Source: Paenibacillus polysaccharolyticus
Lineage (GTDB): Bacteria > Bacillota > Bacilli > Paenibacillales > Paenibacillaceae
Assembly (NCBI RefSeq): GCF_900102085.1
Contig: NZ_FMVM01000014.1
Span: 62,001-126,000 of the forward strand
Length of the DNA: 64,000 nt
Direction of reading: 5' to 3'
A program made the translations under genes and the position numbers. The notes beneath the pieces are model-generated. The model searched no databases, had not been told where the DNA came from, and saw nothing but the letters and a program-made list of their open reading frames with translations. Below are positions 54,976-63,530 of the stretch, one piece after another. Positions within the stretch are counted from its first letter, which is position 1, and each line of letters starts with the position of its first letter.

Positions 54976-56316
54976 TTAATTTACATTTAATTGAGCTTCC
55001 AAAAAACTTTCAATCAGTAGATCTTGATAATAAAATACGTTTGCGTCCGTTTTATGCAGAGTTTGTTCAACCTCTTTTTTATCATAAATAAATAGGATAA
55101 TTGTATCTTTTTTGGTGAGTGACTCAAAAGTAGGTTTCATTAGAGGTATCTCATGGAAATGATCACCTGGACATGCCTTTGTATCCCATACTTCATCTGG
55201 AACTAAGTTCAACTTAATAAATATTGGTAATAATCTCTCTGCTATTCTACCAGCGCCATATGCTATCAGACGATTCTGCTTTCCTCGATTAAACAACACT
55301 TCTTTTCTTTTCTCAGGTGTATATTCGGTCAAATAATAGTTAACTGCGGAGGATACCATACCGAAACCGAACTCATCTACGATTTGTGTGGTTAACTTAA
55401 ATGGTATGAGCCCTCCGCTATTCACAAGCTCGATATACTCTTCAATATTTTTAGGTTTGTGTTCATCTAATCCGTATTTATTTATTCGAGCCAAAATCAT
55501 ATGGTATTTAACTATACTAGATAATTTTAAGAATAAGTTTAGATTTTCTGCTGAACTAACATAATTCGTTAAAATATCCCGACTTAATTCATATCGATCT
55601 TCCGCATATTGATAAATGGCTTGTATGTCCTTTACCGAGGTTTCAATTGACATTTCACGCTCAACATAGGTGTATAGTTTCCTGTTAACATGAACAATAG
55701 TCGTCTCTGAAGTTAAGATTGGTAGCCAGATCTGCTGTTCTTGAGTCGTTTTTACATTAGTTATAAAATTTTGAGCAATCCCTAACTTGCTAAGAAGTGA
55801 TGTACGCATCATCATTACACAAGCTGATTGAAAGAATGAAGCTAAGATAAATTTTTTTAATAATATATGTTGATCATTTTGGAGTAACGTAACTTCTGAT
55901 CGTTCATTTTTCGAAGGAGACCATGATACTCGCCCATTTCCCACAACATCACAAACTACACAATTCGTATTCGGGAAAGATTTGAGTGCGCTGACCATGG
56001 CTGAGACATACTCCGTGTGTAATATATCGTCACAATCTGGAAAACAGACGAATTCACCAGAAATATGTTCTAAACCATTTTTAATTGCTGATGCTACTCC
56101 TTGATTTTCCTGATCCAGAATGACAACCGTATAACCGCGAGATTCTAGCTTTTCCGTATAATTACTCATTATTTCTCTAGTCCCATCGGAACTCCCATCA
56201 TTAACCAAAACAACTTCTATATTATCCCATTCCTGTTTAATAACCGAATCTAGCATATCAGAGATATATTTGACTTTATTGTAACATGGAACAATCATAC
56301 TTACCCTTGAATGCAT
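54976..56316 (-). CDS. GT2 glycosyltransferase with C-terminal Rossmann-like module (copy 2)
   Basis: A 446-residue paralogue of the gene on either side. GT2 motifs: VSMIVPCYNKVKYI, VVLVNDGSSDGT, FPDCDDIL. C-terminal module: RLIAYGAGRIAERLL and TIILFIYDKKEVE. ATG 56316 has AGAGGGGCGG upstream; the frame opens at 56343 over the previous stop. Closest in sequence to copy 1, including the TQEEQ/TQEQQ LWLPIL region, so these two separated last. Confidence 0.86.
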   Translation of the reverse strand: MHSRVSMIVPCYNKVKYISDMLDSVIKQEWDNIEVVLVNDGSSDGTREIMSNYTEKLESRGYTVVILDQENQGVASAIKNGLEHISGEFVCFPDCDDILHTEYVSAMVSALKSFPNTNCVVCDVVGNGRVSWSPSKNERSEVTLLQNDQHILLKKFILASFFQSACVMMMRTSLLSKLGIAQNFITNVKTTQEQQIWLPILTSETTIVHVNRKLYTYVEREMSIETSVKDIQAIYQYAEDRYELSRDILTNYVSSAENLNLFLKLSSIVKYHMILARINKYGLDEHKPKNIEEYIELVNSGGLIPFKLTTQIVDEFGFGMVSSAVNYYLTEYTPEKRKEVLFNRGKQNRLIAYGAGRIAERLLPIFIKLNLVPDEVWDTKACPGDHFHEIPLMKPTFESLTKKDTIILFIYDKKEVEQTLHKTDANVFYYQDLLIESFLEAQLNVN

Positions 56317-56339
56317 TTTGTCCGCCCCTCTGATAATTT

Positions 56340-57698
56340 TCAATTCTGTTTAACTAATTGCTCTGAAAAGCGTTCGAGAACTAACTCATCGAGAACATCT
56401 TGAAAATAAACTACCTTTACGTTTGTTTGATCTAATCTACTTTCAACTTCTTTATTACTGTACATCAACATAATAATCGTATCTTGTTCCGTGAGCGAAT
56501 CAAAATCCGGTTGTTTTAAAGGGACCTCATAGAACAGTTCACCCAGACCTGCTTTTATATCCCATATCTCATCCGGGATTAAATCATAACTCATGAAATC
56601 TGGTAATATACGCTTTGCAACTCTTCCAGCCCCGTATCCTACTAATCGGCCTTGATTGTTTCGAATAGAAGATAGAACATCCGTTCTTTCAGAAACGTAA
56701 TTAATTAAATAATTACTAACAAAACGACTTACCACTTGGAAGCCGAAGTCTTCAATAATTTTTGTTGTTAATTTATAGGGTATAAGCCCACTGTCATTTA
56801 CACTTTTAATAAAGCTCTCTAAAGATTGATTCAAGTACTGATTACCATTTGCTAGATTTTTGGCGCAACGATGTATGTTTATATCTCTTGAAATCAAAGC
56901 TGTATTCAATAATTTTTCTTTTCTTTCATAGTCAGCTATATCATCTGGTAAACGATCTATTGCAATTTTGCACAATTCATAATAATCATCATAGAACTGT
57001 TTCTGCGGTTCAAAAGTATCATAACGCGAGTGTCCTAAATCAGCTGCGTTAAAATGATAAAGAGGTAAAGGGAAATATTTATATTTTCCATTATTTATGG
57101 TGAGAGGTATTACATAACCTGGTTCATGCGAACCCTTCGTGTTCACGAAGTAATTTTCGATTATATTACATTTTCTTAAATATTCCATTCTCAATAAATA
57201 TATCCATACAGTTGGACGAACATCTGTGAGAAGATATCGCTCAGTGTAGTAGGATTCCTCATCATTTATTTTGTTTAGATTTAAGGGTTCAAACTTTTTG
57301 TCTATACCGCTCCCGGTGTAGTGGACACCACCACAAATACAGTAATCATAGTCAGCATTTTCATCAAGCCAACCCGCCATCAAAGAAACGTATTTTGGAT
57401 CAAGCTCATCGTCACTATCAACCATGCAGACATAATCGCCTGTTGCCAGACTTAGCCCTGCTTTCGCAGCAGCACATACTCCAGCATTTTTCTGATCCTC
57501 TATAACAACCTCGAATCCTCGCTCTCGGAACTTGAGCTCATACTCAGCAATTACATCACGTGTACCATCCGTTGACCCATCGTTTACCAGGATAAGCTCA
57601 ATATTATCCCATTCCTGCGCTAGAATTGAATCGAACATTTCTCCTATATACTTCACTTTATTGTAACAAGGCATAATCATACTTACTTTACTCTGCAT
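56340..57698 (-). CDS. GT2 glycosyltransferase with C-terminal Rossmann-like module (copy 3)
   Basis: A 452-residue GT2 enzyme: VSMIMPCYNKVKYI, LILVNDGSTDGT, VDSDDELD, then the shared C-terminal RLVGYGAGRVAKRIL module. Its middle region (CICGGVHYTGSG, then DVRPTVWIYLLRM) differs from copies 1 and 2, so acceptor use probably differs. AAAGGAG upstream of the ATG. Confidence 0.87.
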   Translation of the reverse strand: MQSKVSMIMPCYNKVKYIGEMFDSILAQEWDNIELILVNDGSTDGTRDVIAEYELKFRERGFEVVIEDQKNAGVCAAAKAGLSLATGDYVCMVDSDDELDPKYVSLMAGWLDENADYDYCICGGVHYTGSGIDKKFEPLNLNKINDEESYYTERYLLTDVRPTVWIYLLRMEYLRKCNIIENYFVNTKGSHEPGYVIPLTINNGKYKYFPLPLYHFNAADLGHSRYDTFEPQKQFYDDYYELCKIAIDRLPDDIADYERKEKLLNTALISRDINIHRCAKNLANGNQYLNQSLESFIKSVNDSGLIPYKLTTKIIEDFGFQVVSRFVSNYLINYVSERTDVLSSIRNNQGRLVGYGAGRVAKRILPDFMSYDLIPDEIWDIKAGLGELFYEVPLKQPDFDSLTEQDTIIMLMYSNKEVESRLDQTNVKVVYFQDVLDELVLERFSEQLVKQN

Positions 57699-57756
57699 AT
57701 GTTATTGACTCCTTTAAATATTTTTTTTGATTCAACACTAAGATTAATCAGGTTTC

Positions 57757-59094
57757 TTACCTCGTCACATGCAAAAACTTTTCCATAATGCTCGCCATCG
57801 TTATGGACTCCTCAGCAGTGAGTTTATAGTTACGTCTCGACATTTCACTTATATTACGAACAAAGTCAGCAAGTTCAAAACGCATCCCAAACCCGGGAAA
57901 CGGTGCAGAGAAACTTTCATTATGCTCATAGTTCTCATAACAAACCTCAAATGTTTTTGTTAGCCACCAAGGTGATTTCACTTGAATGTAGCCTTTCGTA
58001 CCAGAAACTAATAACTGCCCCTCACTTTTAACACCTATACCTGTCTTCACTGTAGCAATCGCATCATCAAAGCGGAAATACGCTTTTGTATAAATATCTA
58101 CACCATTATGACCTTTAAAACAATCAAACCGCAGATCATTAAATTTGGTTCCCAACAACTTTAAAATCGGCAAAAGATTGTAGCTGGCCAGTTCCGTAAA
58201 GCTCCCCCCCACGGTGGGAATATACTCCCTAGCCCCAGGATCATTCGGTACAAGCTTTGTAAATGTTGCTTCAACGTCATAAATTTTCCCGATTCGTCCA
58301 CTTTTAGCGATAGCCAAGAGATTCAAAAAGCTGGGAGCATATGCAGTCTTGATCGCTTCCATCAGAACAAGGCCTGTCCGTTGTGCCAGATCATACAACT
58401 CACGAGCTTCATTTTCCCTCAACACCATTGGTTTTTCACAAAGAACATGCTTGCCTGCCAGCAAAGCCTGACGTGTATATTCATAATGAGTTTCGTGTGG
58501 TGAAGCAATATAAACCCCATCCACTTCATTTAGAAAGTTCTCATAATGATCAAATGCTGTAGCCAGATCAAATCGCTGCGCAAAAACTTTCGCACTACTT
58601 AAACGAGGATTAAATACAGATGTAGCAGTAATACCACTTACAAACTTCACTTCAGACATTGTTCTCTCTGCGATACGGCCGCTACCCACAATGCCGAGTC
58701 GGATATTTCTATGTCTTTCGATACGAAGTTCTGTGCTAGAAACATCCTTCGTTCTTTCGAGATATATGACTTCACAATATTCATTTAAATAATCGAATGT
58801 GCCACGCCAATCTGAGCCGACAACAAAAGTATCAATGTTGAACTTTTGAACGTCCCCAATCTTCTGACTTTCATGATCCTCGACAATGATTTCATCGGCA
58901 TAACCACAACTTCTCACATTGTCTATACGACGCATTAAAGAATCAACAACATTCATTTTCCCACGCTGGATATCATATTGTTCAGTCGTCACACCAACGA
59001 TGAGATAGTCACCAAGAGCTTTGGCACGCTCAAGTAACCTGCGGTGACCTTCATGAAATAGATCAAAAGTTCCGTACGTTATCACTTTTTTCAT
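57757..59094 (-). CDS. Fusion: cytidylyltransferase plus Gfo/Idh/MocA oxidoreductase
   Basis: A 445-residue two-domain protein. Residues 1-130 are a TagD-type cytidylyltransferase: YGTFDLFHEGHRRLL (HxGH) and later VSSTELR (RTxGISTT-like loop). Residues ~132-445 are a Gfo/Idh/MocA NAD(P) oxidoreductase: LGIVGSGRIAERTM, then HVLCEKPMV with the catalytic Lys. The fusion suggests that a polyol phosphate is first made or reduced and then activated with CTP, both by one protein. It overlaps the upstream cytidylyltransferase gene by ATGA. Confidence 0.85.
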   Translation of the reverse strand: MKKVITYGTFDLFHEGHRRLLERAKALGDYLIVGVTTEQYDIQRGKMNVVDSLMRRIDNVRSCGYADEIIVEDHESQKIGDVQKFNIDTFVVGSDWRGTFDYLNEYCEVIYLERTKDVSSTELRIERHRNIRLGIVGSGRIAERTMSEVKFVSGITATSVFNPRLSSAKVFAQRFDLATAFDHYENFLNEVDGVYIASPHETHYEYTRQALLAGKHVLCEKPMVLRENEARELYDLAQRTGLVLMEAIKTAYAPSFLNLLAIAKSGRIGKIYDVEATFTKLVPNDPGAREYIPTVGGSFTELASYNLLPILKLLGTKFNDLRFDCFKGHNGVDIYTKAYFRFDDAIATVKTGIGVKSEGQLLVSGTKGYIQVKSPWWLTKTFEVCYENYEHNESFSAPFPGFGMRFELADFVRNISEMSRRNYKLTAEESITMASIMEKFLHVTR

Positions 59095-59876
59095 ACAATT
59101 CTCCCCGGCTCAATTCCTAATGAACGTAAACGTGATACAATCTGTGAATGATAAGTTGTAGAAGCGATCACAATGCGATCATATTGTTGTTCCATAGAAC
59201 ATACCTCCTCAGCTGTCAAACAACGTTGTCCCTCAAAACAATCCCCAGGCTTGGCATAAGTATCTGCAAAAGCAACAATTTCGCAGAAGTTCAGTTCAGA
59301 CAATTGGCGGTAATATTGTTCACCAACTTTGCCAATACCGTAGATGATAATTCGCTCATTTTTATTTACCTTATCATAGGGGAATAGAAATTGGATTCCA
59401 TCACCAATCTTTTTCGCTTTACCAGCATGATCCGCTCTGGGTGGGAGCGTAATCTCCTGCAAGTGGCTGCTAGATACTTTTTTAGTGTAAGGAAAGAAAA
59501 CTAGATCAACACCTAACGTTCTAAGTTCCTCTTCATCAAAAGCCCAACCATCAGAGATATGATCATCACCGCTAAACATCGCATCGAATCCATACTTTTC
59601 TAATGCATTACGCTTATGAAGCAGTAATTCAGTTGTAACGTCAACCTCGTCCACATATTTAAGCGCTGCAATGATTTCCATTCGATCATGAAGTGGTATA
59701 GTCGGCCATTTATTTTTACTTCTGGATACCAACTCATCTGTAAGCACACCGACAATTAGCTTGTTACACCTTCTCTTCGCTTGGCGGATTAAGTTTAGAT
59801 GCCCGATATGGAACATATCAAAGGAGCCGGAGATATACCCAACGTCCCAGTGTTTATTAGTCTCTGATGCTAGCAA
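59091..59876 (-). CDS. Cytidylyltransferase with C-terminal Rossmann-like module
   Basis: A 261-residue protein starting at TTG with GGAGG 8 bases upstream. Residues 1-140 are a cytidylyltransferase of the TagD type: ISGSFDMFHIGHLNLI (HxGH), LIVGVLTDELV and VSSSHLQ. Residues ~165-261 are the small Rossmann-like module seen across the cluster (RIIIYGIGKVGEQYY, RIVIASTTYHSQI). It should form a CDP-activated alcohol such as CDP-glycerol, CDP-choline or similar; the true substrate is unknown. Confidence 0.85.
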   Translation of the reverse strand: MLASETNKHWDVGYISGSFDMFHIGHLNLIRQAKRRCNKLIVGVLTDELVSRSKNKWPTIPLHDRMEIIAALKYVDEVDVTTELLLHKRNALEKYGFDAMFSGDDHISDGWAFDEEELRTLGVDLVFFPYTKKVSSSHLQEITLPPRADHAGKAKKIGDGIQFLFPYDKVNKNERIIIYGIGKVGEQYYRQLSELNFCEIVAFADTYAKPGDCFEGQRCLTAEEVCSMEQQYDRIVIASTTYHSQIVSRLRSLGIEPGRIV

Positions 59877-59923
59877 CTTTTAATCCTCCAATTCTAATGT
59901 TCATACATTAATGCTAAACTCTA

Positions 59924-61078
59924 CTAGCAAGAACTATATTTTAAGCCATCAATGAAAACAAAGTATTCCTGTATCCGCATTTCCTCAAGTTGTTGGGCTA
60001 TTTCTTGGTGATAGACACTCGCGATAATAAGCCGTGAATTCTCATCGAGTAATCCAGGAAGTTCGATTGGAGAATGTATTGGTACACCGTATGCGTAACT
60101 CCCCCATGCATCCTTCCTATTGTCAAATGCACAAACAACATTCAGATCTTCACTGTAACGTTCCATCCAAATTCGAAGACTATCGCCCGCGCCAAAAATA
60201 AAAACCTTCTTATCTTCGATACCATTCAACATGTCAGTATAACGACGAACATAATCTTTGTACGGACGTCCTAGATCTATAACAGTAGACTTCCCCATTT
60301 TAGAGGTGCGATCTTTCAAATCCGGCTCATATAATCCTCCAGGATAAGATGTAATCAAGGTTTCCTTGTAACCTACAGGTACAGGAATTTTCAAGTCCTC
60401 AAAATCCATTTCTACACTCTCAGAAAACCACTTTTTATCATAAACTCTTCTACCATATTCTCCACCGAGAACAGGCAGTGCGTAGTATAGCTGGTTAGAA
60501 TATTTGGAGCAAAAACGCTCATAACGCTCTGCAAGAACATCATATTGACCTGAAATGCCTCCGGAACCATAACAAAAATATTCTTTTCCTTCAGAGATTT
60601 CAGCACCCTCACATTCATCAAGTGCAGCCGAAGCATACATTTGCTTTTGCATCTGAAGAACAGTATCCTGAACATCTCTGGCAACCCTACCATTTGGCAT
60701 ATCATCAAGTGGAAGGATGTCGATATAGGCTCCCATATGGCCACCACGTGTGTATCCATTAGGAAAGTTTACAAGGACAGCTGTATCACTTCGCCGCAGC
60801 CTTATGAAGTGAGAAGCAGCTGCTGGATCGTTTTGTGGTGTTTGTAGAAAATAAGGTTCACTAAACCAGTGCTGGGAAAGTCTTAAACGTTCATATTCTC
60901 TACGCGGCAGTGCAATATCAACATCGTCATCCCATGGAATAAATCCATCATGGCGTACCGCACCAAGTAGTGTGCCAAACATAGAAAACCAAGTTAAACC
61001 CTCACGTTTGGCAACTCGTGCAAACTCTTTAAGGATATCCAGTTCGATAACTTGTAAGTCATTTAGTTTGTTCACCAA
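59924..61078 (-). CDS. LicD-family phosphotransferase with C-terminal Rossmann-like module
   Basis: A 384-residue protein. The LicD domain is clear: FSMFGTLLGAVRHDGFIPWDDDVDIALPRREYERL, with the WDDD metal site, and YIDILPLDDMP. LicD enzymes move phosphocholine or related groups from CDP donors to glycans. The C-terminal ~100 residues carry KVFIFGAGDSLRIWM and LIIASVYHQEIAQQL. It begins at TTG (61078) or GTG (61075), overlapping the upstream gene by 20 bases. Confidence 0.87.
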   Translation of the reverse strand: MVNKLNDLQVIELDILKEFARVAKREGLTWFSMFGTLLGAVRHDGFIPWDDDVDIALPRREYERLRLSQHWFSEPYFLQTPQNDPAAASHFIRLRRSDTAVLVNFPNGYTRGGHMGAYIDILPLDDMPNGRVARDVQDTVLQMQKQMYASAALDECEGAEISEGKEYFCYGSGGISGQYDVLAERYERFCSKYSNQLYYALPVLGGEYGRRVYDKKWFSESVEMDFEDLKIPVPVGYKETLITSYPGGLYEPDLKDRTSKMGKSTVIDLGRPYKDYVRRYTDMLNGIEDKKVFIFGAGDSLRIWMERYSEDLNVVCAFDNRKDAWGSYAYGVPIHSPIELPGLLDENSRLIIASVYHQEIAQQLEEMRIQEYFVFIDGLKYSSC

Positions 61079-62624
61079 TTAATTCTCCCAGCGTGAATAT
61101 AGGTATAGTTAATTTTTGTTCCAGTTCACTTTTTACTGTCTCACCTTCATAAAGGCTTACAATTAAAACATCACTTTTGCCGAGACTTTGATTATTCTCA
61201 AGACTTTCAACATTACAGAGACTTTGATCTAAAATCGTTTGCACGGCTAATCCGCTATCATCCAAGAGTTTTTTTAAAACGATCCCCCGGGCACCAAGCC
61301 CATAGATTGCTGGACGTTCCATCCCCATACTCTCTAATTTGGCTATAACAGGTAGGAATCTGTAATATCGGTGGATGATTTGAGATTGTTTCACAATACT
61401 CTTCTCGGTCTGCTCCGTCTCACGGTCAAGTTGAAGTGTCCCGTCACCAAATACTTCTGTATATGTCTGTAACTCAGCCTGTTCTGATAACCAATCAAAC
61501 CGTTCTGTAATTCCGTAACGTGTTTTCAAAATTTCAAGCCAGGTATCCCTGCGTGGATCTGCACTAAACGCCGGAGAATAGTTGAGTGACAAAACTGCCC
61601 TTGTCAAGGCTACCTCAGGTACAACATCTTCCCAAAAGTATTCCTGATCAATAAAAAGCAGCTCATCATTGCGTTCGTCATAAAAACAATTTGCCGGAAC
61701 TAGCTCCCAATAGCACTTTCCATTCTTTGCAGCCTTCATGATCGCTTCTTGAATACGATCAAACTGTGAGATCATCTCTTCCACATCAAAAACTCCGTCT
61801 GAGAGTTTTTTGGCCCAATAATCCCATAGTGTAGGCAAGTTCAAACGTGGCATGACCAATGTACCATTGACTAACTTCATCTGGATTGCATTTACACCCA
61901 GACTCAGCAGTTCTTCGTGGTTAAGCAAGGTTCTCTGTAAACTTGCTTTGCCCTTAGGGTGAAGAGCCGTCTTATACACTGTACCGTCATCACGAACCGT
62001 TGTAGCAAAACGTTTAGCAGGTTCACGGTAAATTGTGACTGCGGCATAATCCACTGTACAAGGAGGGGCCTCCTTGTGCACCCGAGCCTCAACAAAATAT
62101 GCTCCACACATAAATTCAAATGCTCCACCTCGAATGACCTCTCGATAGAGTGGACGCTCATCAAATTGTAAAGATATATCTTGTCCTACATACGGAACGA
62201 ATCGTTGATTCAAAAATTCATCTGGAAGGTAATTTTCTGAGTATACTTCCCGTGTAAAATAGTGGTCAGTTAATGGATAATACCACTTTTGGCCTTCAAA
62301 ACCAGCCAGCTTCAAACGAGTTTGTAGCTCTGCCTTACTCGGGAGCGGATGATCTCCTCGCCCAAATAACGTATCGTAGGGCATTCCTGTATCTGCCGAC
62401 CGTTTACCTGCCCAATACCGTAATGCAAAAGGATTCTCATATACCAGGAGGAGACGACCATCCGCACCCAATTTTTGTTTATAAGCTGCCAAAGCTTCCA
62501 CTGATAAATCCGTTGGATCCATGACCATTTCATAGGTAATTCCTTCTTCAAAAGGATACCAACTGAAAACGGAATCTTTCCATGGAGAGTTTTCATAGTA
62601 TTCTCTTAATTTGCTGCTTAACAT
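61059..62624 (-). CDS. Degenerate methyltransferase plus kinase-like and Rossmann-like modules
   Basis: A 521-residue protein. The start WKDSVFSWYPFEEG and, soon after, GADGRLLLVYENPFALRYWAGK match the two ends of the SAM methyltransferase domain of a glycan-linked family, but the stretch that should hold the SAM-binding glycine loop is missing between them. The middle (~200-400) is kinase-like: VYKTALHPKGKAS and LVPANCFYDERNDELLFIDQEY. The C-terminus has the cluster's Rossmann-like module (AIYGLGARGIVLKK). So methyl transfer is unlikely; a kinase-type or structural role is possible. ATG 62624 preferred; the frame opens at a GTG at 62633. Confidence 0.7.
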   Translation of the reverse strand: MLSSKLREYYENSPWKDSVFSWYPFEEGITYEMVMDPTDLSVEALAAYKQKLGADGRLLLVYENPFALRYWAGKRSADTGMPYDTLFGRGDHPLPSKAELQTRLKLAGFEGQKWYYPLTDHYFTREVYSENYLPDEFLNQRFVPYVGQDISLQFDERPLYREVIRGGAFEFMCGAYFVEARVHKEAPPCTVDYAAVTIYREPAKRFATTVRDDGTVYKTALHPKGKASLQRTLLNHEELLSLGVNAIQMKLVNGTLVMPRLNLPTLWDYWAKKLSDGVFDVEEMISQFDRIQEAIMKAAKNGKCYWELVPANCFYDERNDELLFIDQEYFWEDVVPEVALTRAVLSLNYSPAFSADPRRDTWLEILKTRYGITERFDWLSEQAELQTYTEVFGDGTLQLDRETEQTEKSIVKQSQIIHRYYRFLPVIAKLESMGMERPAIYGLGARGIVLKKLLDDSGLAVQTILDQSLCNVESLENNQSLGKSDVLIVSLYEGETVKSELEQKLTIPIFTLGELIGEQTK

Positions 62625-62687
62625 AGAAAACACTACCTTTTAATTAATTTAATAATAGAGTGGCCAAAACGATAAATATTACATTTT

Positions 62688-63530
62688 TTAAAGAAGCTTA
62701 TAAGATGAAACTGGATGCGACTTTCGTTTACTCTCAGGAGGAAGCTCCATGTAATCACCAAATTTATGTCTTAAATATGCATCAGAATTACGATGCCCCA
62801 AGAGTTTAAAGCTTTCGAATGGATACTCAGCAGTTTGCTCGAACCATTCTTTCATGCCTTCGCTATATTTATCAGGAGCGGGAAACGTAATTGTCCGTAC
62901 ACGCTTGCTTTTTTTTCGATTCCCTCTATCCGTAAAATGCTGTAGATGATTGGAGACTACTTGAAGTGGAATTCTGCTTAGCAGAGAGTACACACCTCTT
63001 AAGACTGGGTTACGGTCTGTTTTTTTACCTACTTCCGACCATAAGATTTTCCGTATAACGGTGCAGTGAAAGTTGTGAAACTTCTCGGCAATTTTCCCGT
63101 CAGGCACGTTGTCGAAGGGGAAAATATCAATAAAAATCCCGGATTCATAAGGCATGTGGGCCTGTCCTTCCCTGAGGAAGTAGGTATCTTTCCTTCTAAT
63201 CTTTCCATATCCCCAGCGATAACCAGGAGTTGCCCGCATATCTTGAAAATAAAACCGGCTATGATCTAAATCCGTTTCACACACTTGACGAAACTTTTCA
63301 TATTCTTCTCGAAGCAGACCAATATCTGCGTCATCGTCCCAGGGGATATATCCTTTATGGCGGATAGCACCAAGCATCGTGCCGCCAATCATAGCATAAT
63401 TAATATCGTGCATACGGCATATTCTATCTACTTCTACTAACATTTCTATCTGTATACGTTGAACGGCTCTTAAATCCTCTGGAGTAAGTGGGCCTTTTTT
63501 CATAGGATTAAGTTTCATCTCATTTTCCAT
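62688..63530 (-). CDS. LicD-family phosphotransferase
   Basis: About 280 residues, one LicD domain: IGGTMLGAIRHKGYIPWDDDADIGLLREEYEKF with the WDDD metal site and GIFIDIFPFDNVPD. No extra module at the C-terminus, unlike the other LicD. The start is uncertain: ATG 63530 or ATG 63518, both overlapping the upstream gene end at 63520. Expected to add a phospho-alcohol such as phosphocholine to a surface glycan. Confidence 0.87.
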   Translation of the reverse strand: MENEMKLNPMKKGPLTPEDLRAVQRIQIEMLVEVDRICRMHDINYAMIGGTMLGAIRHKGYIPWDDDADIGLLREEYEKFRQVCETDLDHSRFYFQDMRATPGYRWGYGKIRRKDTYFLREGQAHMPYESGIFIDIFPFDNVPDGKIAEKFHNFHCTVIRKILWSEVGKKTDRNPVLRGVYSLLSRIPLQVVSNHLQHFTDRGNRKKSKRVRTITFPAPDKYSEGMKEWFEQTAEYPFESFKLLGHRNSDAYLRHKFGDYMELPPESKRKSHPVSSYKLL

